From the NCBI GenBank assembly GCA_023383815.1, contig JAHDYG010000016.1, forward strand, positions 1 to 64,000: a stretch of 64,000 nucleotides of DNA, written 5' to 3'. This DNA is from Rhodocyclaceae bacterium (GTDB taxonomy: Bacteria > Pseudomonadota > Gammaproteobacteria > Burkholderiales > Rhodocyclaceae). The notes under the pieces were generated by a model. That model ran no database searches. It was not told the origin of the DNA and saw only the letters and a list, made by a program, of their open reading frames with translations. Of this stretch, positions 20,895-28,986 are shown piece after piece. Position 1 is the stretch's first letter; each line of letters begins with the position of its first letter. The position numbers and the translations under genes were made by a program.

Positions 20895-20910
20895 AGCAAA
20901 TTTCGTGCCA
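20895..20910 (-). promoter_or_regulatory. Consensus sigma54 (RpoN) promoter of motD
   Basis: On the minus strand the sequence is TGGCACGAAATTTGCT, matching every specified position of TGGCACG-N4-TTGC(A/T). The expected start is near 20884, giving a leader of about 110 bases to motD. It shows that motD has its own RpoN promoter after separation from motC. Confidence 0.82.
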
Positions 20911-21003
20911 TATTTCCCGGAAACAGCATGCTCACCCGGTCGTGAATACGGCTTCGAACCACAACCGCATGGATGGCGACGAGTCTTTTCGCGCTCGATA
21001 AGC

Positions 21004-21030
21004 TAAAGTCCTCACCTCCCAGGTCGATGA
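21004..21030 (+). promoter_or_regulatory. Sigma28 (FliA) promoter of the chemoreceptor gene
   Basis: The sequence reads TAAAGTCC, 11 bp, then GTCGATGA. It keeps TAAAGT, the spacing and six of eight -10 bases of GCCGATAA. The predicted start is near 21037, about 28 bases before the ATG, with AAGG as ribosome site. Receptor genes are typical late FliA targets. Confidence 0.72.
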
Positions 21031-21064
21031 AGCACTGGAGAGTCGAACCCGCAAAGGCCGCATC

Positions 21065-22687
21065 ATGAAACTCATCCTCGACAGCATCCGCAACAAGCTG
21101 CTCCTGATCGCCGGCACCGGCACGGTGCTCGTGCTGCTTGCGGCGGGCACCGGGCTCTATCTCGAGTGGCGCGCGATCCAGGCATTCGCGCAGGACGTCC
21201 GGGTGCTCGAGGACGACCGGGCGCAACTGATCGAATCTAAGGTCGCCTTTTCCGACCAGCAGCGCGAATGGAAGAACGCCATCCTGCGCGGCGCCGACCA
21301 CCACGAACTGGAACGCTACTGGGCGGCCTTCGAGAAGAATGAAAAGGCCGTGGCCGGAACCATGAATGCCCTGCTGATGAGCGTGAGTGACAAGGCCGTG
21401 CAGGACGCGATCCGCCTGTTCCTCGCCGCCCACGCCGATCTAGGCCAGCGCTACCGGGACATTCTCGCGGCCTACAAGAGCGACTTCGACATCACCGGGG
21501 CGGACAGCAAGGCGGCAGGACTCGATGCCGCGCCCGGCCATCAGCTCGACGAGATCGTCGCCAACCTCGAACGCTCGATCGAGACGAGGCGCAGCGAGAT
21601 CTCGGCCAGCGCACCCCGCGCGGTTGCGCTCAGCCTGGGACTGATGGCGGCCGCCTGCGTGGTCGCGTTCGTGATCTTCGTATGGCTGCTGCAAAGCCAG
21701 GTCGTCCGACCGGCCCGCGAGCTGGAAACCGGCCTCGGCCTGCTGGCACAGGGCAATTTCAGCGCCCCCATCGTCGCCCACACGACCGACGAGATCGGCC
21801 GCATCGCCCGCTCGGCCGAGAAGCTTCGATCGGACCTCGGCGAACTGATCCGCAGGGTGTCCGATTCCGTGACGCGCGTCGATAACGCCGCGATCAGTCT
21901 CGCCGACGAAACCCGCAAGGCTGAATCGACCGCCGCGGAGCAGTCCGAAGCCGCCGCCTCGACCGCCACCACGGTCGAAGAGGTGACGGTCTCGATCCAG
22001 GTCATCAGCGACAACGCCGAGCGCGTCAGCGAGCTGTCGCAAACAGCCGCCAGCGGCTCGAAGGAGGCCGAACGCCGTCTCACTGAACTGGCTACCGCAC
22101 TCAACCAGACCGCGACGGTGATGCAGCACGTCAGCGACACCGCCAGTGGCTTCATCCAGGATGCACAGCAGATCACGACGATGACCCGCCAGGTGCGCGA
22201 GATCGCGGACCAGACCAACCTCCTCGCGCTCAACGCAGCGATCGAGGCCGCACGCGCAGGAGAACAGGGACGGGGCTTCGCCGTCGTCGCCGACGAGGTA
22301 CGCAAGCTTGCCGAAAAGTCGAGCCAGTCGGCCGCCCAGATCGATGCGATCACCTCGACACTCGGCGAACAGGCCCAGGCACTCGACCGCGAACTGGGTC
22401 AGGGCATGAAGGCACTCGAATCCAGCCGTACGAGCATGGCGGCCACCTCCGAGGCGGTCGAGGCGGCCAACGAGTCGGTCAGCCGCACCACCAGCGAAGT
22501 CGAGCAGATCAGCGTCGCCGTGCGCGAGCAGAGCACCGCGAGCACACAGATCAGCCGGCACGTGGAGCAGATCGCGCAAATGGTCGAGGGCAGCCATGCG
22601 GCGCTGGGCCGCATGTCCGATACCGCAGCACAACTGCGTCGGCTGGCCGATGAACTGAAGGCCTCGACAGGCAACTTCAGGTTGTGA
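21065..22687 (+). CDS. Methyl-accepting chemotaxis protein
   Basis: Transmembrane chemoreceptor of 540 residues. TM1 is at about 12-34. The periplasmic four-helix ligand-binding domain (about 35-190) contains [11 protein letters not shown], a phrase seen in many betaproteobacterial receptors. TM2 (about 191-213) is followed by HAMP ([16 protein letters not shown] region) and a signalling hairpin with the near-invariant tip [34 protein letters not shown] (shown as family motif, given here in pieces: [35 protein letters not shown]). No CheR-tethering pentapeptide is seen at the C-terminus. The ligand is unknown. It is inserted between motC and motD on the opposite strand with its own FliA promoter. 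Confidence 0.95.
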   Translation: MKLILDSIRNKLLLIAGTGTVLVLLAAGTGLYLEWRAIQAFAQDVRVLEDDRAQLIESKVAFSDQQREWKNAILRGADHHELERYWAAFEKNEKAVAGTMNALLMSVSDKAVQDAIRLFLAAHADLGQRYRDILAAYKSDFDITGADSKAAGLDAAPGHQLDEIVANLERSIETRRSEISASAPRAVALSLGLMAAACVVAFVIFVWLLQSQVVRPARELETGLGLLAQGNFSAPIVAHTTDEIGRIARSAEKLRSDLGELIRRVSDSVTRVDNAAISLADETRKAESTAAEQSEAAASTATTVEEVTVSIQVISDNAERVSELSQTAASGSKEAERRLTELATALNQTATVMQHVSDTASGFIQDAQQITTMTRQVREIADQTNLLALNAAIEAARAGEQGRGFAVVADEVRKLAEKSSQSAAQIDAITSTLGEQAQALDRELGQGMKALESSRTSMAATSEAVEAANESVSRTTSEVEQISVAVREQSTASTQISRHVEQIAQMVEGSHAALGRMSDTAAQLRRLADELKASTGNFRL

Positions 22688-22696
22688 AGGGCGCCC

Positions 22697-23440
22697 TCAG
22701 GACGCGATGTGTCCGCGCATGCGCGTTTCGATGATGCGCGGATTGTCGCCGTTGGCAATGCCGACCAGCCCATCGACGAGCATTTCGCGCTGTGAAGTGA
22801 TATTGCCGATGTGCGCCATCAGCTTCTTCGAGATCGGCAGGAACACCAGGTTGGCAAACCCGACCCCGTAGATCGTGGCAACGAATGCCACCGCGATTCC
22901 GGCACCCAGACGGGAGGGGTCGCTGAGGTTCTCCATCACGTGGATCAAACCCATCACGGCTCCGAGGATGCCGATCGTCGGGGAATAGCCTCCGGCGGCC
23001 TCCCAGATCCGCGCCGACAGCCTGAGCTGGCGCTCGGTGGCGTCGATCTCCACTTCGAGCAGCTCGCGCAGGCGTTCCGGCTCGACTCCGTCGACGAGCA
23101 ACTGCACCCCCTTGCGCATGAATGGATCCGGCAGGGTCTCGATCCTTGCCTCGAGCGCAAGTAGACCTTCCTTGCGCGCCGTGTGGCTCCAGCCGGTGGC
23201 CTCCTCGATCAGCCAGTCATGCGCAGCAACGGGGGGCACGAACACCCAGCGCACCATCCGCATCCCGTCGACGAAGACCGGCAGCGGGCTTTGCAGCATG
23301 ACGGCCCCCAGGGTACCCCCAGCAACGATCAGGAAGGCGGTCGGCTGGATCAGAGAGGAAACGTGGCCACCCTCGAGAACCTGGCCGAAGACGATCGCAG
23401 CCAGGCCGAGCGCGAGACCGAAAATGCTGATCTTGTCCAT
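22697..23440 (-). CDS. motC: Flagellar motor stator protein MotC (MotA family)
   Basis: Channel subunit of the stator, 247 residues from the ATG at 23440. Four membrane helices are visible, two near the N-terminus (ISIFGLALGLAAIVFG, PTAFLIVAGGTLGAVMLQ) and two C-terminal (SPTIGILGAVMGLIHVME, GIAVAFVATIYGVGFANLVF), around a cytoplasmic loop with the basic/acidic rotor-contact helix (ERLRELLEVEIDATERQ). Family MotA_ExbB. It lies 22 bp after fliA. The gene next on its downstream side converges from the other strand, so motD cannot be read directly from the same short transcript. Confidence 0.93.
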   Translation of the reverse strand: MDKISIFGLALGLAAIVFGQVLEGGHVSSLIQPTAFLIVAGGTLGAVMLQSPLPVFVDGMRMVRWVFVPPVAAHDWLIEEATGWSHTARKEGLLALEARIETLPDPFMRKGVQLLVDGVEPERLRELLEVEIDATERQLRLSARIWEAAGGYSPTIGILGAVMGLIHVMENLSDPSRLGAGIAVAFVATIYGVGFANLVFLPISKKLMAHIGNITSQREMLVDGLVGIANGDNPRIIETRMRGHIAS

Positions 23441-23462
23441 GTCCGGTGCGGGTCCGCGCGGC

Positions 23463-24335
23463 TCAGGACTTCTTGGGCGGGCGCCCGCGACGCGCCTTCG
23501 CACCCGCCTGCGTTCCACCCATCATGCGCGAGCGGATGCGTGCGACCGCCTGACTGTGGAGCTGACAGACGCGCGATTCGGTCACCCCCAGAACCTCTCC
23601 GATCTCGCGCAGGTTCAGCTCCTCGTCGTAATAGAAACTCATCACGAGCTTCTCGCGCTCCGGAAGGTCGTCGATGGCGCTCACGAGGAGGCTGCGCATC
23701 GACGCGTCCTCCAGCAGGGCGAGCGGATTGGACTGCTCGTCGCCCATGTGGCGTTCGAAGAAGCTGTCGCCGTCGTTGTCGGAGAAATCCTCGAAATACA
23801 CGAGCTGATGCCCGCGTGCCTCCTGCAGCATGCGCTGGTACTCGACAAGGCTCACGTCGAGCGCCTGGGCAAGCTCGGCCTCGCTGGGCTGGCGTCCGTT
23901 CTGCTGTTCGAGGCTGCTGATCGCCTCCTCGATCCGGCGCATGTCGCGCCGCAGGCTGCGCGGGAGCCAGTCGTCTTCCCGCAGTCCGTCGAGCATCGCG
24001 CCACGGATGCGTTGCACTGCGTAGGTTTCGAACTGGGCCCCCAGATCGTCGGCGTACCGGTTGATCGCATCGAGCAGACCGATCATTCCGTTCTGGATCA
24101 CGTCCTCGACCTGGACGCTCGCCGGCAGCTTCGACATCAGGTGATAGGCAATCCGCTTCACTAGAGGCGCATATGCCTCCACCAGATGCGCCTTGTCGAG
24201 ATTGCCTTCCGCGTCGTACATCCACTGCACCTGAATCTTCTTGCGCCGGGGTCGCGCTGCACCGCCATTATGCACGAGCGTGCCGGCACGGTGTCCCGCA
24301 TGTGGGTGCATCGTCCCGGAAGAGGTATAGGTCAT
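23463..24335 (-). CDS. fliA: Flagellar sigma factor sigma28 (FliA) with an AT-hook-like tail
   Basis: Late-flagellar sigma factor. 290 residues from ATG 24335, which overlaps the flhG stop by ATGA and has AGGA 5 bp upstream; ATG 24341 is also possible. Homologues usually start at MYDAEGNLDK (24221), so the first ~38 residues, basic and Gly/His-rich, may be an extension. Region 2 shows YAPLVKRIAYHL, QVEDVIQNGMIGLLDA and FETYAVQRIRGAMLD; region 4 shows LPEREKLVMSFYYDEELNLREIG and RVCQLHSQAVARIR. After region 4 a basic tail ends ARRGRPPKKS, carrying the AT-hook core GRP. FlgM (14509) is its anti-sigma. Confidence 0.95.
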   Translation of the reverse strand: MTYTSSGTMHPHAGHRAGTLVHNGGAARPRRKKIQVQWMYDAEGNLDKAHLVEAYAPLVKRIAYHLMSKLPASVQVEDVIQNGMIGLLDAINRYADDLGAQFETYAVQRIRGAMLDGLREDDWLPRSLRRDMRRIEEAISSLEQQNGRQPSEAELAQALDVSLVEYQRMLQEARGHQLVYFEDFSDNDGDSFFERHMGDEQSNPLALLEDASMRSLLVSAIDDLPEREKLVMSFYYDEELNLREIGEVLGVTESRVCQLHSQAVARIRSRMMGGTQAGAKARRGRPPKKS

Positions 24336-25159
24336 CGACATCCTGGCGCCCCCAGCCTGGACCGGCCCGTCGGGCCCGTCATGCGCCCGCTGCGTCCGAG
24401 CGCGACCAGCCGGCGCAGGAACGCAGCCTCGGCATCACGCGACCGGCTCGCACCGACCTCGCTGTCGAGTCCGCGCGCGATGTCGTCACGCTCGAGCTCG
24501 CCCAGCCATGCCAGAGGAATGCCCACATGGCGTCGCACCAGGTTTTCGAGCGCATCGAAGAATGCCTGTGCGTCGCTTCGGCTGCGGGCCCCTGCCGCTG
24601 CAACGTGGATCGAACCGGCACCGGCCTCGGCCAGCCGCTTGATGACGCGGTACGACTCGGTCGCACCGGTGCGGCCGACTTCGGCGACGACGAGCCGCCG
24701 GGGTGCGGCGAAGATGAACGGCGATGGATCAGCCGCCGCTTCGCAGCAGGAGTGAATCAGCACATAGCCGGCATGCCGGTGCAACAGCCCCAGCGCGCCA
24801 ACGAGGCGATCGCGCCGCTCGTCGTCGAGCAAGGGCAGTGCGAGGGCCGCGGCGCCCGCTGGCACCCGGCCGACCAGCCCCGGCACTTGCTGGATCAGAT
24901 CGAGCGGATGCACCTTTGCGCCAAGCACACTCAGCAGATCGGGCCCGGGCGGAAGATCGAGCGCCTGCGACAAGGCCCGTTCGCCTTGCGCCTCGTCGAG
25001 GACCAGCACCCGCTCGGCCCTGCCTGCAATCCGGTATGCAGTCCGGATCGCCACGGCAGCCGGCTGCCGCCCGGCAACGTAGAGTGCAACCACGGCCGGT
25101 GGTGCCTTGCGAAACAGGCGCCGCAGACCGGCCGCCTGGTCTTCGGTCGAATCGATCAT
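24332..25159 (-). CDS. flhG: FlhG/FleN-like protein without a Walker-A motif
   Basis: 275 residues between flhF and fliA, the standard place for the MinD-type ATPase FlhG/FleN that limits flagellar number and restrains FleQ. The fold pattern is recognisable (VVALYVAGRQ, ERVLVLDEAQGERALSQALDL, GYVLIHSCC, VEVGRTGATESYRVIKRL-like strand-helix units). Where FlhG has KGGVGKT this protein reads AGRQPAAVAIRT, with no lysine and no GKT. The expected switch Asp residues are also altered. ATP hydrolysis is therefore unlikely. The symbol is given by position; the function may differ. It ends in ATGA overlap with fliA and starts 1 bp after flhF. Confidence 0.72.
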   Translation of the reverse strand: MIDSTEDQAAGLRRLFRKAPPAVVALYVAGRQPAAVAIRTAYRIAGRAERVLVLDEAQGERALSQALDLPPGPDLLSVLGAKVHPLDLIQQVPGLVGRVPAGAAALALPLLDDERRDRLVGALGLLHRHAGYVLIHSCCEAAADPSPFIFAAPRRLVVAEVGRTGATESYRVIKRLAEAGAGSIHVAAAGARSRSDAQAFFDALENLVRRHVGIPLAWLGELERDDIARGLDSEVGASRSRDAEAAFLRRLVALGRSGRMTGPTGRSRLGAPGCR

Positions 25160-25160
25160 G

Positions 25161-26729
25161 TCAGTGCTCCGCTCCGGCCGCTGCCATCATCAGCGCGACC
25201 TCGTCGTCCCGGAGTTTCCAGGACGATTCGGTGTCGCGCTCACGCAGTGCGCGATTGACGAGATAGGTCCGGTTCGGCAGATGAAGGTCTTCCGGTACGC
25301 GCTGGCCATTGGTGACATAGAAGACCTCCAGCTCACGCGTCACGGCCGCACCGATGGCGGGTGCGAGCGACACCGCCTCGTCGACCTTCGTAAAGATGCA
25401 TCCGGCCAGATCCGGCCCGCGATACGCCTGAATCACATCATCGAGCGTGTCACCGCGGCAGGTTGCGTTGAGCAGCAGCAGCCGCCGCACGTTTCCAGCG
25501 CCAGCCAGCATCGCCGCCTGCTGTGCCACCATGCGATCGCGCTGGCTCATGCCTACGGTGTCGATCAGCACCATGTGCTTGCCGCGCAACTCCGACAGTG
25601 TCTGACGCAACTCGGCGGCGTCACGCACCGGAAACACCGGTACTCCGAGAATGCGGCCATAGATGCGCAACTGCTCCTGGGCGCCGATGCGGTAGCCATC
25701 CGTCGTGATCAGCGCGAGTTTTCCGGCACCGTGGCGCACCACACAGCGCGCGGCGAGTTTCGCCGTGGTGGTGGTTTTTCCAGCGCCAGTCGGCCCGACC
25801 AGCGCATAGACGCCTCCGCGGTCGATGAGGTCGGCGTCGGAGGTCATCGCACGCAGATCGCGCCCGAGCAGGCTCCTGACCTGCGCTCGGGCTTCGGCAA
25901 GGGAAGCCTCATCGCCTACGCCCTCGGCAAGCTTGCGTGCCAGCGGGCCGGAGAACCCGGCTTCGAGCAACTCGCCGACGATGCTCGCACGCGCCGGCGC
26001 GCTGCGCCGGGTTTCACCCCACGCAAAGCCGGCCAGCTGCCGCTCGATCATGCCCCGGATGCCCGCCAGTTCGTCCATCAGGCGCGCATTGGCTTGTTGC
26101 AGCTCGCGCACGCGGCCGTCATCGAGGCCGGGCGCCCCCCCTTCGGGACGCACGACTGCGCTCACCGGCTCACGCGGAGATTCCATGGCGGGGCCCGAGG
26201 TCATCGCAGCTCCGGTGGCAACGCGCGGATCAAGCCCACGCGGACCCGAGCGCAGGTTCAGCGGCCGTGCCTCGATTCCAAAGCCCAGCTCGTCCCACCC
26301 ATCGGTCACGAGCGCATCGTGACGGTCCGGATCCGGACGCGGAAGCTCTACGCGGGGTGGCTGGAACGGCCGGATCGTCCGCTCTGCGCCTGGGGCCGTG
26401 CGCGCGGACGCGCCCGGAGCCTGGCGTGGCAGTGAACCGGCCGAAAGGCTCACGTGGAAATCATCCTCCTCGCGCGCAACGTTCATGGCCGGTCGGAGCG
26501 GGCGCTCGGCGCGGTCGGCCGGAACGGTCTCGGCCCTGTTCGAAGCCGCCGGCACGGACGGAGCGGCGTGGGCCTGTATGATGCCGGCCGCCTCGGCAGG
26601 CAGTGCAAGGATTTCCACTCCACCTTCGACCGCCCGGTTGGAAAGCACGATCGCATCGGCTCCCAACTCGGCCTTGAGCACCCGCAATGCCTCGCGTGCC
26701 GTGGTGCCAAAGTAGCGCTTGACGTTCAT
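25161..26729 (-). CDS. flhF: Flagellar placement GTPase FlhF
   Basis: SRP-type GTPase that sets the site of polar flagella. 522 residues from ATG 26729 (MNVKRYFGTTAREALR, the conserved B-domain start). A long Pro/Arg/Ala-rich linker (about 50-205) is followed by a helical N domain and the G domain: GPTGAGKTTTTAKLA (312-326), TTDGYRIGAQEQL, LIDTVGMSQRD and TKVDEA. It lies 141 bp after flhA and is followed by the degenerate flhG after 1 bp. In the family the GTPase is switched on by FlhG, whose ATPase residues are missing here. Confidence 0.95.
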   Translation of the reverse strand: MNVKRYFGTTAREALRVLKAELGADAIVLSNRAVEGGVEILALPAEAAGIIQAHAAPSVPAASNRAETVPADRAERPLRPAMNVAREEDDFHVSLSAGSLPRQAPGASARTAPGAERTIRPFQPPRVELPRPDPDRHDALVTDGWDELGFGIEARPLNLRSGPRGLDPRVATGAAMTSGPAMESPREPVSAVVRPEGGAPGLDDGRVRELQQANARLMDELAGIRGMIERQLAGFAWGETRRSAPARASIVGELLEAGFSGPLARKLAEGVGDEASLAEARAQVRSLLGRDLRAMTSDADLIDRGGVYALVGPTGAGKTTTTAKLAARCVVRHGAGKLALITTDGYRIGAQEQLRIYGRILGVPVFPVRDAAELRQTLSELRGKHMVLIDTVGMSQRDRMVAQQAAMLAGAGNVRRLLLLNATCRGDTLDDVIQAYRGPDLAGCIFTKVDEAVSLAPAIGAAVTRELEVFYVTNGQRVPEDLHLPNRTYLVNRALRERDTESSWKLRDDEVALMMAAAGAEH

Positions 26730-26870
26730 CTCGATTCTCCGGACCCTTGCGCGGTTCTCGCGCAGCATGGATCGATTATGGAACCGCCCCTTCGTTTCGA
26801 TAGCGCGGAATAAACCCCATTAGTGCGTCCAATTCGTTCTTCGGGGCCGATGCCGCAACCTCGCCCGGCA

Positions 26871-28958
26871 CTACCCGCCGATCACTGCGGTCACGCGAAT
26901 CGTGCGCGATTCAGGCACCTCGGAGTTGGCGACGACGCGTAGCGAAGGCACGGCACGGCGCAGGAAACGCGACAGCAACCAGCGCAGTTGTGGCGGCACG
27001 AGCAGCACGGGCGGCAACCCCATGTCTTCCTGGCGCTGCGCAAGCTCCGCCGTCTGGCGCACGAGACTGTCGGCCAGTCCTGGCTCGATTGCGCCCCCTT
27101 CGCCGGAGCTGGCCACTGCCTGTCCGAGAATGCGCTCGAGGTTCGGCTCGAGAACCATGACCTGGATTTCCGAATTGCCCGGGAACATGCTCTGGACGAT
27201 CGCCCGCCCAAGCCCCTGGCGCACCCGAGAGGTGAGTTCGAGCGGATCCTGGGTGCGCGGTGCCGACTCGGCGAGGTGCTCGATGATGGTGCGCATGTCG
27301 CGAATGTTGACCCCTTCTTCCAGCAGGTACTGGAGCACCCGCTGCACGACCGACAACGACAGCTGGCCCGGCACGAGGTCGTCGACGAGTTTCGGGGTCT
27401 CCTTGGCGATGTGATCGAGCAGGGCCTGGGTCTCCTGACGTCCGAGCAACTCGGCCGCATGGTTGAGGATCAGGTGATTCAGGTGCGTCGCCACGACGGT
27501 GCTCGCATCCACGACCGTATAGCCCAGCGCGTGGGCCTGCTCGCGCTGCCCCGGGTCGATCCAGACCGCCGGGAGATTGAAGGCCGGATCCCGCGTTTCC
27601 CGCCCCGCGAGCGGGCCGGTGACCCGCCCCGGATTGATCGCCAGGAACTGACCGGGCCAGGCCTCACCGCTGCCGATCTCGACGCCCTTGAGCGTGATGC
27701 GGTAGGCGTTGGGCTTGAGTTCGAGGTTGTCGCGGATATGCACGGGCGCCGCAAGGAAGCCCACATCCTGCGCGAACTTCTTGCGCAGGCCGCGAATCCG
27801 CTTGAGCAACTCGCCATCCTGGTTCTTGTCGACCATCGGGATCAGGCGGTAGCCGACCTCGAGCCCGAGCACGTCGACGGGCGTGACGTCGTTCCAGCTC
27901 GCATCGAGGCTTTCGGCCGACGCCTGGGCGGGCTCTGCCTCGCGCGCCTCGCTCTGCGCAGCCGTCTGCCTCCGATCCATTTGCTGCCGCTTCCAGGCCA
28001 GCGCAAACAGCGCCCCTGCGATGAGGATGAAGACGAGGTTCGGCATGCCCGGGATCAGTCCGAGCACACCGATGATGCCTCCGGTCAGCCAGATCACCTG
28101 AGGGTTCGAGAACACCTGGGCGATGACCAGCCCGCCAACATCCCCCTCGTCGCCGACGCGCGACACGACCAGGCCGGCTGCGACCGAGATGATCAGCGCG
28201 GGAATCTGCGCAACGAGTCCGTCACCGATCGTCAGCAGGGTGTAGGTCTCGACCGCCTGCCCCATCGCCATTTCGTGCTGGACCGTCCCCACGACCAGTC
28301 CGCCGATGATGTTGATGAGCAGGATCAGGATCCCGGCGATCGCATCGCCACGCACGAACTTCGAGGCACCGTCCATCGCACCGTAGAAGTCGGACTCCTG
28401 GCTGATCTCCTTGCGCCGGCGCCGCGCCTCGGCTTCATCGATGAGTCCTGCGTTCAGATCCGCGTCGATCGCCATCTGCTTGCCCGGCATCGCATCGAGG
28501 GTGAAGCGGGCGCTCACTTCGGCAATCCGGCCGGCGCCCTTGGTGATCACGACGAAGTTGATCAGGACCAGGATCCCGAATACGACCAGACCGATCGCGG
28601 TGTTGCCACCGACCAGAAAGTGTCCGAAAGCCTCGATCACCTTGCCCGCTGCATCGGCGCCCGTATGTCCATCGAGCAGGACGATACGGGTCGAGGCGAC
28701 GTTGAGCGCGAGCCGCAACAGCGTGGTCACGAGCAGCACGGTCGGGAACACCGAGAAGTCGAGCGGCTTCTTCGTGTACATCGCGACCAGCAGGACCATG
28801 ACTGCGAGTGCGATGTTGAAGGTGAAGAACAGGTCGAGCGCGAACGCCGGCAGCGGCAGCACCATCATGGACAACACCATGATGATGAAGATCGGCGCCC
28901 CCAGCAGGCGCAGGTTGGTCGGGGTGAGCAAGGCTCTCAGGTTCAGTGCGTCGATCAT
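26871..28958 (-). CDS. flhA: Flagellar type III export gate protein FlhA
   Basis: Inner-membrane export gate coupling proton flow to flagellar protein secretion. 695 residues, standard. Eight hydrophobic segments lie in the first ~330 residues. The FHIPEP-family motifs are present between them (LLRLALNVASTRIVLLDG, the GDAIAGILILLINIIGG region, KQMAIDADLNAGLI). The cytoplasmic domain starts near 350 and ends VTAVIGG. It follows flhB by 28 bp. Confidence 0.97.
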   Translation of the reverse strand: MIDALNLRALLTPTNLRLLGAPIFIIMVLSMMVLPLPAFALDLFFTFNIALAVMVLLVAMYTKKPLDFSVFPTVLLVTTLLRLALNVASTRIVLLDGHTGADAAGKVIEAFGHFLVGGNTAIGLVVFGILVLINFVVITKGAGRIAEVSARFTLDAMPGKQMAIDADLNAGLIDEAEARRRRKEISQESDFYGAMDGASKFVRGDAIAGILILLINIIGGLVVGTVQHEMAMGQAVETYTLLTIGDGLVAQIPALIISVAAGLVVSRVGDEGDVGGLVIAQVFSNPQVIWLTGGIIGVLGLIPGMPNLVFILIAGALFALAWKRQQMDRRQTAAQSEAREAEPAQASAESLDASWNDVTPVDVLGLEVGYRLIPMVDKNQDGELLKRIRGLRKKFAQDVGFLAAPVHIRDNLELKPNAYRITLKGVEIGSGEAWPGQFLAINPGRVTGPLAGRETRDPAFNLPAVWIDPGQREQAHALGYTVVDASTVVATHLNHLILNHAAELLGRQETQALLDHIAKETPKLVDDLVPGQLSLSVVQRVLQYLLEEGVNIRDMRTIIEHLAESAPRTQDPLELTSRVRQGLGRAIVQSMFPGNSEIQVMVLEPNLERILGQAVASSGEGGAIEPGLADSLVRQTAELAQRQEDMGLPPVLLVPPQLRWLLSRFLRRAVPSLRVVANSEVPESRTIRVTAVIGG

Positions 28959-28986
28959 TCAGTGGCCTCTATTCATGCATGCCGGG

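Noticed and set aside
20987..21001. CTCGATAA as a sigma28 -10
   Set aside because: No TAAA at the correct distance; the element at 21004-21030 fits better.
25161..26768. Longer flhF start at 26768
   Set aside because: MNVKRYFG at 26729 is the conserved family start; the 13 extra residues are not conserved.
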